DNA from: a virus
Direction: 5' to 3' (one strand)
IMG/VR virus record: IMGVR_UViG_3300020220_000137
Span: 1-39,275 of that record
Length of the DNA: 39,275 bases
Shown here: piece by piece, positions 1 through 9,251 of the stretch
Position numbering within the stretch: the stretch's first letter is position 1
How the letters are laid out: the number at the start of each line of letters is the position of its first letter
Program-made: the position numbers and the translations under genes
The notes under the pieces: model-generated
Databases searched by the model: none
Seen by the model: the letters and a program-made list of their open reading frames with translations, nothing else
What the model was told of the DNA's origin: nothing

Positions 1-3000
1 TCAATAGTGCTATTGCAGGTACTGCATATGCTTCTCTTGGAACTTATGGTGCTCTCAAAGTTGATGGCGGAGCTTCAATTGCAAATAGTTTAGTTGTTGG
101 TGGTTCATTCAAAGTATATGGACAGTTCGATGTAGATGGTGCTGTAAGCTACAGTGGCAACACCGTTTTCAAAGGTAATGTTTCTATCGACAACGATGGT
201 GTATCACCATTCAAGTTCAATATTTCATCAAGCACAGCAAGACTTGATAGTATTGGACAAATTGTAACTACTAATGCTACCGATTCAACAACAACTTCTA
301 CTGGTGCTGTTATTGTAACTGGTGGTGTAGGCATCGGAGCACAACTTAGAGTTGGTGGTGCAGCAACCATCACTGGTAATACTTCGATAACTGGTGCTCT
401 TGCAGTAACTAGTAATACAACTCTTACTGGAAACTTGGTTGCTAATGGCTCTGCAACCCTAGGTGATGCAGCTGCAGATACCCTGACGGTAAACGCTACA
501 TCGACCTTCAACGCCCCTGTAACGGTCTCCTCGTCACAGGCAACAAGTTTGGGTGGCACACTGACTGTAACCGAGCTTACAACCCTGAATAGGGGTCTTA
601 CACTGCAAGGTAGTACAACTGCAGCATCCGAGTTCTTCAGGATTACTGATGGAGCTGGAACTCCTGTAACTAAATTTCTGGTTGACTCTGCAACAGGTAA
701 TACTACTATCGAAGGTTCAGTTGGAATTACTGGTGCAACAACACTTTCAAGCACTCTATCTGTTACTGATAATGTAACTCTAAACAAAAACGTAACAATC
801 GTTGGTTCTAACACTGCTGCGACAGAACTATTCAAGATTCAAAATGCATCTGCTGTAGACAAATTTACTGTAGATTCTTCCTCTGGTAATACAACTATTG
901 CAGGTACTGCAACTATCACCAGTGCAACTCAAATCAATAGCACTCTCGGTGTGACGGGTGTTACTTCACTGACAAATACAACTGAGCAGACTCTAACTGG
1001 AGCAGCTTACACTGCTGATGGTTCTGTTAGACTTACTGGTGGTCTTGGAGTTGCTAAAAACCTAGCGGTTGCTGGTAGTATGAGAGTCTTTGGAAACTTT
1101 GAAATCACTGGTAGTACTACACAGTCTGGTAACACTGGATTCAGTGGTAGAGTATCCATTTCCAATACTGATGATATTACCACTTTTGGTGATACTACAG
1201 TCTCCCTATCTACGACTGGTGGATTTAGAGCAACTAGAAATGCTTATATTGGTGGTGATTTTTATGTCTGGGATAATACAAATTCTAGAGTTGCTTTTGG
1301 TGTCACTAATTCAACTGGCGCTGTATCAACACATGGTAATCTAACAGTAGGTGGAAACCTAATCGTAAATGGAACTACAACTACTGTAAACTCAACAACA
1401 ATTACAGTTGATGATCCAATCATTACTTTGGGTGGAGATACTGCACCTACATCTGATGATAATAAAGATCGTGGTGTTGAATTTAGATATTTTGATTCAC
1501 AGGCTCGTCTAGGATTCTTTGGATTTGATGATTCATCCAATGAATTTATTTTCCTAACTGGTGCTACAAATACAAACGAAATTTATTCTGGAACTGACGG
1601 AACACTTCGTGCTGGTAGTATTAGAGTTACTGGAGCAAGTGGTACTACTTTTACTGTAGATAGTAACGCAACAATTACTGGTACAACAACTTCAACCAGA
1701 TATATTTCAACTACTACTACACTTGCTCCGCTAACTGTAAACTCAACAACTAAAGTTACAAACTTGAATGCAGACCTTCTCGATGGTCTAGACACATCAT
1801 CTTCAGATACAACTGGAAATAGTGTTGTATCAAGATCGTCTGGTAATTTCAGTGCTAATATTATTACAGTTGCTACTGGTACTGGTGCAGGTGCTGGTAT
1901 TCAAGGTAATGCTCTTACTGCAGATACTCTCAAGACTGCTCGTACAATTACAGTTGCTGGTGTTGTAGATGGATCTGTTTCATTCAATGGATCTTCCAAT
2001 GTAACAATTACAACTACATTCAACGATGCTGATATCACCGCTCTTGCAGCGATGGCAGGAACTGGCATTGTCACTAGAACTGCAGCAAATACATATGCTC
2101 AGCGTACAATTGTTGCTTCTCCATCTACTGGTTCTGGTATTACTGTAACCAATGGTGATGGTGTTTCTGGAAACCCAACGATCAACATCCTATCTTCCGC
2201 ATCAAACTCTGCAAATAACCTGGTTCTTCGTGGTTCTAGTGGAGAATTTTCTGCTGGTGCAATTACTGCAACATCTCTCACATCCTCTGGTGCTCTTTCT
2301 GTTACTGGCATTACTACTCTCAATGGAGTACTCAATGCTAATGGTGGTATTGCTGTTGATGGAACTAGATTTACAGTTGCAGATGCAACTGGTAATACAT
2401 CGATTGCAGGAACTCTTGGTGTTACTGGTGCCACAACACTCAGTTCAACTCTTGGAGTTACTGGTGCTACAACACTCAGTTCAACTCTAGGTGTTACTGG
2501 TGCAACCACACTCAGTTCAACCCTAGGGGTCACTGGTGTTACTACTCTCGCTGGAGTACTCAATGCTAATGGTGGTATTGCTGTTGATGGAACTGCATTT
2601 ACAGTCGCAGATACAACTGGCAACACTTCTATTACTGGTACTTTAGCAGTTACTGGAACATCTACATTTACTGGGGCGCTTACAGCAACTGGAGGAGTTG
2701 TAGGTAACTCTTCTACGGCAACTACTCTTGCAACAGCAAGAACGATTGCAATTTCTGGTGATGGCACTGGTACAGCAACATCATTCAACGGATCTGCAAA
2801 TATTACAATTCCGTTTACACTAGCAACGCAAACTGGTCTTACCGCTGGAGCTTATACAAAGGTAACAGTAAGCACTAAGGGTCTTGTTACTGCAGCTACA
2901 CAAGCAGTTACAACTGATATTGCTGAAGGAACTAATCTATATTATACAAACGCTCGTGCCGATGCTCGTATTGCACTACAAACTGGTGCAAACCTAGATC

Positions 3001-4118
3001 TTTCACAAAAGACAACTACTAATCTAACAGAGGGGACTAATCTATACTACACGAATGCTCGGGCAGATGCTCGTATTGCATTACAAACTGGTGCGAATCT
3101 AAACCTTGCACAAAAGACAACTACTAATCTAGCTGAAGGTACTAATCTATATTATACAAACGCTCGTGCTGATGCTCGTGTTGCACTGCAAACTGGCACA
3201 AACCTAGATCTTTCACAAAAGACAACTACTAATCTAGCTGAAGGTAATAATCTATACTATACACAAGCAAGATTTGACACTGCATTTGGTAATAAAACAA
3301 CAACAAGTCTAACTGAAGGCACTAACCTATACTATACAGAAGCAAGAGTACAAAGTAAACTTGATGACGCATTTGCTCAATTGCAAGCAATGCTGGATAA
3401 TCTAAGTACATCTACAACACTTATGCTCAATCTATCTGGTGATCCAACTCCTGGAGTTGTACTAGCTCTCGGAGGACTCATAGATAATGGTGGTGGTGGA
3501 TTTGTTTCTGCTGGCACTAATGTAGCAACAACCTCTAGTACTGGCACTGGTCTTACAGTAAATACTACAGTTTCTGGAGGAGTCATTACTGGTGTTGCAA
3601 TCAACCAGGCAGGTTCAGGTTACTTGATTGGAGATTTGATCACTATCCAAAATCCAAACGAAGGTGGTGTTCTTGCATTCGACTTTACAAGCTTTTCCGC
3701 AGGTAATGGATATGTAACTGCAACTGGAGTTCCAACTACGCCTACTGGTGCATCAGCTGGTACTGGATTGACTGTAAACATTACCGCCCTAAACGGAAAC
3801 GTTACTAACGTGACTATTGCTAACCCAGGCATTGGATATGAACCAGGAGATACGATTTTGATCAATCAGGATGGATCTGATCAGGATGCAACTATTGGCA
3901 TTGCAACTATAATGACAGACGCCAAATTTACACTAGCAGATATTAGAACAATGGAAATAGGTGCAACACTTACAGGAGCTACTAGTGGAACTACTGGCAT
4001 TATTTCAGCACTGGGTGCCGACAACGTGCTTTTGCATTCTGTTGATGGATTCTTCAAAATTGGAGAAACTGTTGGCGCTAATGATGTTACAACTCTAACA
4101 ATCACTTCATTCTCATAA
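1..4118 (+). CDS. Large tail-fibre-like structural protein (5' end outside window)
   Basis: The reading frame is open from the first bases, so the gene begins upstream; at least 1,370 codons are visible. The protein is almost entirely short Gly/Thr/Val/Ser beta-repeats of the kind seen in phage fibres and adhesins. Visible modules are GVTGATTLSSTL repeats, about four 35-residue units containing NLYYTNARADAR, and C-terminal units of the type VTNVTIANPGIGYEPGD. There is no transmembrane segment or enzyme motif. It ends 4 bp before gp13, where cyanophages commonly carry a long fibre or whisker-like gene. I infer a virion surface fibre; the exact attachment point (tail, neck or baseplate) cannot be told from sequence alone. 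Confidence 0.75.
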   Translation, partial: NSAIAGTAYASLGTYGALKVDGGASIANSLVVGGSFKVYGQFDVDGAVSYSGNTVFKGNVSIDNDGVSPFKFNISSSTARLDSIGQIVTTNATDSTTTSTGAVIVTGGVGIGAQLRVGGAATITGNTSITGALAVTSNTTLTGNLVANGSATLGDAAADTLTVNATSTFNAPVTVSSSQATSLGGTLTVTELTTLNRGLTLQGSTTAASEFFRITDGAGTPVTKFLVDSATGNTTIEGSVGITGATTLSSTLSVTDNVTLNKNVTIVGSNTAATELFKIQNASAVDKFTVDSSSGNTTIAGTATITSATQINSTLGVTGVTSLTNTTEQTLTGAAYTADGSVRLTGGLGVAKNLAVAGSMRVFGNFEITGSTTQSGNTGFSGRVSISNTDDITTFGDTTVSLSTTGGFRATRNAYIGGDFYVWDNTNSRVAFGVTNSTGAVSTHGNLTVGGNLIVNGTTTTVNSTTITVDDPIITLGGDTAPTSDDNKDRGVEFRYFDSQARLGFFGFDDSSNEFIFLTGATNTNEIYSGTDGTLRAGSIRVTGASGTTFTVDSNATITGTTTSTRYISTTTTLAPLTVNSTTKVTNLNADLLDGLDTSSSDTTGNSVVSRSSGNFSANIITVATGTGAGAGIQGNALTADTLKTARTITVAGVVDGSVSFNGSSNVTITTTFNDADITALAAMAGTGIVTRTAANTYAQRTIVASPSTGSGITVTNGDGVSGNPTINILSSASNSANNLVLRGSSGEFSAGAITATSLTSSGALSVTGITTLNGVLNANGGIAVDGTRFTVADATGNTSIAGTLGVTGATTLSSTLGVTGATTLSSTLGVTGATTLSSTLGVTGVTTLAGVLNANGGIAVDGTAFTVADTTGNTSITGTLAVTGTSTFTGALTATGGVVGNSSTATTLATARTIAISGDGTGTATSFNGSANITIPFTLATQTGLTAGAYTKVTVSTKGLVTAATQAVTTDIAEGTNLYYTNARADARIALQTGANLDLSQKTTTNLTEGTNLYYTNARADARIALQTGANLNLAQKTTTNLAEGTNLYYTNARADARVALQTGTNLDLSQKTTTNLAEGNNLYYTQARFDTAFGNKTTTSLTEGTNLYYTEARVQSKLDDAFAQLQAMLDNLSTSTTLMLNLSGDPTPGVVLALGGLIDNGGGGFVSAGTNVATTSSTGTGLTVNTTVSGGVITGVAINQAGSGYLIGDLITIQNPNEGGVLAFDFTSFSAGNGYVTATGVPTTPTGASAGTGLTVNITALNGNVTNVTIANPGIGYEPGDTILINQDGSDQDATIGIATIMTDAKFTLADIRTMEIGATLTGATSGTTGIISALGADNVLLHSVDGFFKIGETVGANDVTTLTITSFS
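2418..2525 (+). repeat. Three tandem 36-bp in-frame repeats in the fibre gene
   Basis: Three consecutive copies of a 12-codon unit encode GVTGATTLSSTL. A degenerate fourth copy (GVTGVTTLAGVL) follows. Copies differ mainly at third codon positions, so selection appears to act on the protein. Single copies of the same unit occur earlier in the gene. Confidence 0.85.
2921..3345 (+). repeat. 105-bp tandem repeats encoding NLYYTNARADAR modules
   Basis: The landmark actaatctat recurs at 2931, 3036 and 3141, with variants at 3246 and 3321. The period is 105 bp (35 codons) and the last interval is 75 bp. Each unit encodes EGTNLYYTNARADAR followed by a LQTGANLDLSQKTTTNL-type stretch. The YYTxAR unit is widespread in phage fibres. 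The near-identical copies could recombine and change fibre length. Confidence 0.85.
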
Positions 4119-4122
4119 AAAA

Positions 4123-4923
4123 ATGTCCGCAACTCAACCAGCCTCTAAAGCAGAATTGAAGGCATATGCCCTAAGAAGATTGGGGTATCCTGCTATCGAC
4201 ATCAATGTATGTGATGAGCAACTAGATGATCTAATTGCAGAAGCAATTAGTCAATGGCAAGAGTTTCACTACGAAGGCAATTATACTGGTCTTGTTAGAA
4301 TTCAAGTTACTGAAGCAATAAAGACTGCTGCTCTTCAATCGACTACTAATGGCGCTTGGGAAGAATTAGATAATTATATTGAGATGCCCCCAAACACTTT
4401 AGGTATCAACCATGTATATACTACTCTAGGACCAAGTAGTGTAGTGCCTAATAATATTTTCAATATCAAATATCAGATTTTTCTAAATGATATTTACAAT
4501 TTTACCCATGGTCAGATTCTTCATTATTTTATGACATCTCAATATCTTGAGACTCTAGACTGGGTAACTAGTTCTTCTCAACATCGAAGAGTGAGATGGA
4601 CAGTTCATCAAAATAAATTATACCTAGATTTTGATTGGAGAGATCTCCAAGTTGGTCAATATATTTTAGTTGAAGCTTCATTTGGAGTTGATCCTGAAGT
4701 TTATAATAATGCATATAATAACGAATGGCTGAAGGGATATACTGAGGCATTGTTCCAACAACAATGGGGGCAAAATCTTAGTAAATACGATGGTATTCAA
4801 ATGATTGGCGGCGTAACACTCAACGGTCGTCAAATTTTAGAAGATGGTAGAAATAAAAAAGAATCCCTAATTCAAGATCTTCATAGTAGATACGAATTAC
4901 CACCTCTTGATCTAATCGGATGA
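4123..4923 (+). CDS. 13: Neck protein gp13 (head completion)
   Basis: A 266-residue homologue of T4 gp13, which with gp14 forms the neck that closes the filled head and accepts the tail. The N-terminus (LKAYALRRLGYPAIDINV followed by an acidic ...DDLIAEAISQW stretch) is characteristic of the family. It is somewhat shorter than T4 gp13 (about 309 aa). It starts 5 bp after the fibre gene stop and overlaps gp14 by 4 nt (ATGA). Position immediately before 14, 15 and 16 confirms the call. Confidence 0.9.
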   Translation: MSATQPASKAELKAYALRRLGYPAIDINVCDEQLDDLIAEAISQWQEFHYEGNYTGLVRIQVTEAIKTAALQSTTNGAWEELDNYIEMPPNTLGINHVYTTLGPSSVVPNNIFNIKYQIFLNDIYNFTHGQILHYFMTSQYLETLDWVTSSSQHRRVRWTVHQNKLYLDFDWRDLQVGQYILVEASFGVDPEVYNNAYNNEWLKGYTEALFQQQWGQNLSKYDGIQMIGGVTLNGRQILEDGRNKKESLIQDLHSRYELPPLDLIG

Positions 4924-6089
4924 CTTACTCAAATACTCCACCAAAAAACTGTATTCAGTCAGATTATAACAGTACATGTAGGATCAATATAAATGGTTCT
5001 GCTCAGGAGCAGACATTTATAGAAAATCTTATAGTTGAGAGTATTGAAATTTATGGTCAAGAAATCTATTATATCCCAAGAACTAGAGTAAAAACTGATG
5101 ACATTCTCAACGAAATTCAAGCAAGTAGTTTCAATTCTGCTTACTCCTGTAGAGCCTACGTCAATAATGTTGAAGGATGGGAGGGACAAGGCGAATTACT
5201 TAGCAAATTTGGAGTACGTATCGAAGATAAAACGACGTTTGTTATTTCCCGCAAAAAATTTACTCAAAAGGTTGACAACAATGTAGCTCTTGCTGTAGAA
5301 GGTAGACCAAATGAAGGAGACCTTATCTGGTTCCCTGTTGCAAAACATTTGTTTGAAATCAAATTTGTAGAGGCAGAAAGACCATTCTATCAACTTGGTA
5401 AAGGATATGTTTGGGAAATGCAATGTGAACTATTTGAATATTCTGATGAGAAGATTGATACTGGAGTTACTGAAATAGATTCAATTGAAACTGCATTTGC
5501 TCATACTATATCACTTATTATGGATCCTGGTGGTATTGGTAACTTCACAGTTGGAGAAGAGATTGTTGGTGATGAGTTCCTTGCAAAAGCAACAGCAACA
5601 ATTACTAGCGGCGCTGTAAGTAGCACAACACTCAGCGATGGTGGAGAACACTACAATCCAGCAATCCCACCAGCTGTTACATTCTCAGCACCTCCTTCGC
5701 CTGGTACACGAGCTACAGGAACTGCAACAGTATCTGCAAATGGTATTGTAACTGGTATTACGCTAACCAATCCTGGAAGTGGTTACACGTCTGCTCCTAC
5801 AGTTACGATTGATTACTCACCAAAAGATAACAGGGCAGAAGTCAAGTCTTGGAATCCAACAACTCGTGCTCTAGAAGTCATCAATAGAACTGGTACATTC
5901 ACTACTGCTGAAACAATTACTGGTCTTACATCTAACGCAAAATGGAGTCCATATTCTTATAACACACTAAATAATACAAACAGTACTTATGATAAGAACT
6001 CTGAGTATGAAATTGCCGATGATAGTATCATCGATTTTACAGAAACAAATCCTTTTGGAAGTGTTGGATCTACTAGCGGTACATTCTGA
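4920..6089 (+). CDS. 14: Neck protein gp14 with an extra beta-rich domain
   Basis: A 389-residue homologue of T4 gp14 (about 256 aa), the second neck protein. Residues 1 to about 190 carry the family body (QTFIENLIVESIEIYGQEIY near the N-terminus), and the acidic end (IADDSIIDFTETNPFG) looks like the family C-terminus. Between them, roughly residues 200-345, lies an added stretch with two VTxxTLTNPGSGYTSAPTVT-type units, related to those at the end of the upstream fibre gene. The insert accounts for the unusual length. It overlaps gp13 by 4 nt and gp15 by 1 nt. Confidence 0.9.
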   Translation: MTYSNTPPKNCIQSDYNSTCRININGSAQEQTFIENLIVESIEIYGQEIYYIPRTRVKTDDILNEIQASSFNSAYSCRAYVNNVEGWEGQGELLSKFGVRIEDKTTFVISRKKFTQKVDNNVALAVEGRPNEGDLIWFPVAKHLFEIKFVEAERPFYQLGKGYVWEMQCELFEYSDEKIDTGVTEIDSIETAFAHTISLIMDPGGIGNFTVGEEIVGDEFLAKATATITSGAVSSTTLSDGGEHYNPAIPPAVTFSAPPSPGTRATGTATVSANGIVTGITLTNPGSGYTSAPTVTIDYSPKDNRAEVKSWNPTTRALEVINRTGTFTTAETITGLTSNAKWSPYSYNTLNNTNSTYDKNSEYEIADDSIIDFTETNPFGSVGSTSGTF

Positions 6090-6922
6090 TGTTAGGAAAT
6101 TATTTTTATCATTCAATTATTCGTAAAACAGTTGTTGCTTTTGGAACACTATTCAACAACATTGAAATTCGTCGTCAAAACGAAGTTATGAAAGTGCCGC
6201 TTGCTTATGGACCTACAGATAAGTTTTTGGCAAGATTGAATCAAAATCCAGATCCTACTAATAAAAGAGTTCAAATTACTCTGCCAAGAATTTCGTTTGA
6301 AATGACAAACATTGATTATGATCCTTCTAGAAAAGTAGCACCAACAAATAAAATAAAAATTCCAAATGCAGATGATGATTCTAAGACTGCATACATGCCA
6401 GTTCCATATAATCTAGAATTTGAATTAGGTATTATTGCAAAATCTCAAGATGATTCTTTACAAATCATTGAACAAATTCTCCCATACTTTCAACCACATT
6501 TCAATCTCAGTATCAAATTGATTGAGGATATCAATGAGATTCGTGATATTCCAATTACACTCAATAATATTAGTTACGAAGATAGTTATGAAGGAGAGTT
6601 TGCTACTCGCAGAGCTCTAATTTATACTCTGAAATTTACTGCAAAGACATATCTTTATGGTCCTGTTATCGATGCTCCAACTATCAAGAAAGCAATCGTT
6701 GATAGTTACACATCTATGGAGCAAATAACTGCTCCTCGTGTCACCAGATATACAGTTACTCCAAAGGCAAAGGTTGATTATAATAACGATGGATCTATAA
6801 ATGCTTCTGATGATCCATTTACAGATCCAGATGATGATTTTGGATTCAACGAATTATTTGCAACGTTCCAAGACAATAAAAAACGTAATCCAGTGACAGG
6901 ATCTGATGAGGATATCCCATGA
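6089..6922 (+). CDS. 15: Tail sheath stabiliser gp15
   Basis: A 277-residue protein matching the T4 gp15 family, which caps the completed tail and joins it to the neck. The opening (MLGNYFYHSIIRKTVVAFG, then FNNIEIRR) and the internal KVPLAYGPTDKFLARL segment are family hallmarks, and the length matches T4 gp15 (272 aa). The start overlaps the gp14 stop by one base; the stop overlaps the gp16 start by 4 nt. Confidence 0.93.
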   Translation: MLGNYFYHSIIRKTVVAFGTLFNNIEIRRQNEVMKVPLAYGPTDKFLARLNQNPDPTNKRVQITLPRISFEMTNIDYDPSRKVAPTNKIKIPNADDDSKTAYMPVPYNLEFELGIIAKSQDDSLQIIEQILPYFQPHFNLSIKLIEDINEIRDIPITLNNISYEDSYEGEFATRRALIYTLKFTAKTYLYGPVIDAPTIKKAIVDSYTSMEQITAPRVTRYTVTPKAKVDYNNDGSINASDDPFTDPDDDFGFNELFATFQDNKKRNPVTGSDEDIP

Positions 6923-7347
6923 CTACATTTGATGGACTAAATGATGTGTTTGGAACAGAACCAACAGAAGTAAAAAAATATGAAGATCAAAAAATGATTG
7001 TGAAAAAAAGTGAGCATGTTGATGTTCGCCAAGACTATGAAATCACTCGTGCTCAACTACATAATCTTGTTATGAAAGGGCAGGAGGCTGTTGATGGGAT
7101 ACTTGATGTAGCGCGGTCATCAGATCATCCTCGTGCTTATGAAGTTGCTGGTCAACTTATCAAAAGTGTTGGAGATGTAGCTGATAAACTTTTAGATCTT
7201 CAGAAAAAAATGAAAGATCTTGATGATGAACCAAAGAAAGGTCCAAGCAATGTAACTAATGCCCTGTTTGTCGGTAGCACTGCAGAATTGCAAAAGCTAC
7301 TAAAACAGCAAAATAGAATAAATAATACAGAACAAGAAGGCGTCTAA
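6919..7347 (+). CDS. 16: Terminase small subunit gp16
   Basis: A 142-residue gp16-type small terminase, which regulates the large subunit during DNA packaging. It is acidic and Lys-rich with helical segments (VDVRQDYEITRAQLHNLV; VADKLLDLQKKMKDL), as expected for the ring-forming coiled coil of this family. In T4, 16 and 17 are adjacent; here 3.5 kb of accessory genes separate them. Overlaps gp15 by 4 nt. Confidence 0.88.
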   Translation: MTTFDGLNDVFGTEPTEVKKYEDQKMIVKKSEHVDVRQDYEITRAQLHNLVMKGQEAVDGILDVARSSDHPRAYEVAGQLIKSVGDVADKLLDLQKKMKDLDDEPKKGPSNVTNALFVGSTAELQKLLKQQNRINNTEQEGV

Positions 7348-7349
7348 TC

Positions 7350-7625
7350 ATGTCAAGAAGAATTATTGTGCAAAATAGTGAGGTAACTCTCAGTACAGCT
7401 ACTAATCTAAGTAAGGCAAGATTGGTAAGAGTGTTGAACGATACCGCTGCAAGCATTGTTCTAACGATTGATGATGCTGCACAGGCAGCTGCTAGAGAAG
7501 ATTACGATACAAAAGGTTCTAGAACTATTACAGTTGGATCACTAGAAACTATCTATCTTGAGAAAGAACCATTGGAAACTATCAGTGGTTCTGGACTAAA
7601 ATGTACAGCAATTGCAAGACAATGA
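7350..7625 (+). CDS. Conserved-looking 91-aa hypothetical protein
   Basis: A 91-residue soluble protein without transmembrane segments or recognised catalytic motifs. It reads as a small beta-rich protein (SRTITVGSLETIYLEKEPLE) with one Ala-rich helix (DDAAQAAAREDYD). It starts 2 bp after gp16 and shares ATGA with the next gene, so it is translationally coupled to a candidate internal head protein. A virion or head-associated role is inferred from position only. Confidence 0.7.
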   Translation: MSRRIIVQNSEVTLSTATNLSKARLVRVLNDTAASIVLTIDDAAQAAAREDYDTKGSRTITVGSLETIYLEKEPLETISGSGLKCTAIARQ

Positions 7626-8923
7626 AAACATTTTCCGAGTTTATGGCAGAGGGTAATCCTACCGCTCGTATGCTTCACAAATCAAAAACTCAAGTCACAG
7701 GGCACATCTCTGCCGATCGTGGCGATGATGAAAGTGCAAATCGTACAAAGCGCAAATCACTTGAGAAAGATCTAAAGAAGCATGGTATTGGGCATCAGAA
7801 GGGTGTAGGTGAATACAAATATTCTTCTGGTGAGGGCACTGGTAGGGAGGTTTCCTATCAAACATCTAAACCAGATAAAATGTCTAAGCGTAGATTTGGA
7901 AAGGTAATGCGTCGTCTTGGTCGTAAGCATGGTCAAGAATCTGTTATCACAAAAGATTCCAACAAACCTGCTAAACTACATTATACTGATAAAGGATCTA
8001 AATCAACATCTGACACTATTGGTCATAGTAAATCAGGTAAGCACCCAGAAGGATATGGGGAAACTTCGGGCACTAAAGTTCGTGGTTCTAAACTTCCTAA
8101 GAAAACCACTAAGTCTGCTTATCACTACGAAGAATTTGTTGAAGAGGGACTGAGAAAAAGACTTGCTGCTGGTGCATTAGCTGCCGCAGCTGCAGTTGGA
8201 TCTGGCGGTGCGGCAAAAGCAGGTCATCATCATGGTGAGGTTCATGTTCGTCATGGTTCTACTCCTGCAACTGCCACTCATCATTCTGTATCAAGTGCAG
8301 TTGATAAGGCACTTGCAAATAAAGATAGTAGTGGTGGAAAGGAGTTTCATTCTGCATCTCATGAGAAGGGCAAAACTGGAACAACTGTTCATGGAAAGTA
8401 TGAGTATTCTGCTTCTGGCGGTTCAGATAATAAAAAAGCAACAGAGTCTCCTAAACCAAAACGAGGAGAAGATTCTCGTAAACGTGGTAAGCATGATCCG
8501 TCAAGGGGGTCAGCGCCAGCAGTTCGTTCTACAACACATAGTCCTGAGCGAGATCGAGCTCAGCATGGTGATCGGGGCAATGGCAATGGTCATCGGAGCA
8601 ATGGTAGTGGCGGTGACCGTGGCGGCGGATCAACTTACCGTATGAGCAGTTATATTCCTTCCTTTGGAGACTTCATGTCGGAAGGAGAAGCTTGGACTAG
8701 AAAGGAGGGTCAGAATAAAAATGGTGGTCTCAACGCAGCAGGTCGCGCATCTTACGAAAGAGCAAATCCTGGATCTGATCTCAAGGCACCTTCAAAGAAG
8801 GTTGGAAATCCCCGCAGGGCGTCATTCTGTGCCAGAATGAAAGGAATGCGTAAAAGACAAAAGGATAGTAACAACACTGGCGAGGACCGTCTATCGAAAT
8901 CGCTTCGTGCGTGGAATTGTTGA
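7622..8923 (+). CDS. Candidate internal head protein with three targeting/protease-like motifs
   Basis: A 433-residue, very basic protein. The ATG at 7622 overlaps the preceding stop; the in-frame ATG at 7601 is rejected because the protein from 7622 opens with MKTFSEFMAEG. That opening closely resembles the T4 capsid-targeting sequence (MKTYQEFIAE) of internal proteins, cut by gp21 after the Glu of L/I-x-E. Similar motifs recur at residues 169-176 (YEEFVEEG) and 347-355 (SFGDFMSEG), splitting the chain into three segments. Segment 1 (about 25-125) loosely resembles DUF3293 proteins. Segment 2 is Ala/Gly, His and Arg rich. Segment 3 (355-433: GEAWTRKEG, GGLNAAGR, NPGSDLKAP, KVGNPRRASFCARM, ending WNC) resembles a small phage family I associate with DUF6321. 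Packaging with DNA and ejection into the host is inferred. Confidence 0.72.
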   Translation: MKTFSEFMAEGNPTARMLHKSKTQVTGHISADRGDDESANRTKRKSLEKDLKKHGIGHQKGVGEYKYSSGEGTGREVSYQTSKPDKMSKRRFGKVMRRLGRKHGQESVITKDSNKPAKLHYTDKGSKSTSDTIGHSKSGKHPEGYGETSGTKVRGSKLPKKTTKSAYHYEEFVEEGLRKRLAAGALAAAAAVGSGGAAKAGHHHGEVHVRHGSTPATATHHSVSSAVDKALANKDSSGGKEFHSASHEKGKTGTTVHGKYEYSASGGSDNKKATESPKPKRGEDSRKRGKHDPSRGSAPAVRSTTHSPERDRAQHGDRGNGNGHRSNGSGGDRGGGSTYRMSSYIPSFGDFMSEGEAWTRKEGQNKNGGLNAAGRASYERANPGSDLKAPSKKVGNPRRASFCARMKGMRKRQKDSNNTGEDRLSKSLRAWNC

Positions 8924-8990
8924 TGAGCAATATTTATCAGTAAGTAAACACATACTTATCAAATTAGAACTTATTGTAACAATTTTTTTT

Positions 8991-9008
8991 GGTAAATAGT
9001 AGTATAAT
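8991..9008 (+). promoter_or_regulatory. Possible promoter before the small-membrane-protein cluster
   Basis: The 109-bp gap after the internal-protein gene holds a consensus -10 (TATAAT, 9003-9008) and a late-like GTAAATAG just upstream (8992-8999). No good -35 lies at 16-18 bp; the nearest TTGTAA is 23 bp away. It may be a weak early promoter, a late promoter, or neither. Confidence 0.35.
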
Positions 9009-9032
9009 TTTGTAGCAACTTGATACTTCCTT

Positions 9033-9251
9033 ATGGTAACGTACTACTGCACAGTAATAACACTCATTGCGATGATCTGGCTCTGGGGTCTAGACGGCAC
9101 AGAAAGATTATTCCTATATGTAGATTTTCAAATTAGATATTTTGGTCTAAAAATGAGATTGTGGAAAAGAGCGCGAAGGTTAGAAAAGGAACTTTCTATT
9201 CCACAAACATCATTTATAAAATTCTTAGAGGACTATAATAATGGAAAATAA
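9033..9251 (+). CDS. 72-aa membrane protein of unknown function
   Basis: A 72-residue protein with one N-terminal hydrophobic segment (residues about 4-20, TVITLIAMIWLWGL), followed by a basic amphipathic region rich in Arg, Lys and Trp (KMRLWKRARRLEKE). This suggests a single-pass inner-membrane protein with a cytoplasmic tail. It leads a run of small overlapping genes; its last 11 nt overlap the next. No family recognised. Confidence 0.6.
   Translation: MVTYYCTVITLIAMIWLWGLDGTERLFLYVDFQIRYFGLKMRLWKRARRLEKELSIPQTSFIKFLEDYNNGK

Noticed and set aside
149-835. Long minus-strand open frame, with others at 2099-2788, 3377-3604 and 3620-3865
   Set aside because: They are antisense shadows of the repetitive, Thr/Val-rich fibre gene. 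Their proteins are Val/Pro/Ala low-complexity, lack ribosome sites and oppose the direction of every real gene.
2921-3345. Regularly spaced repeats resembling a CRISPR array
   Set aside because: The period is 105 bp with no unique spacers, the units stay in frame and encode a known fibre-type YYTNAR module.
7601-7621. Earlier in-frame ATG for the internal-protein gene
   Set aside because: It would overlap the previous gene by 25 nt and mask the MKTFSEFMAEG targeting-like N-terminus that begins at 7622.
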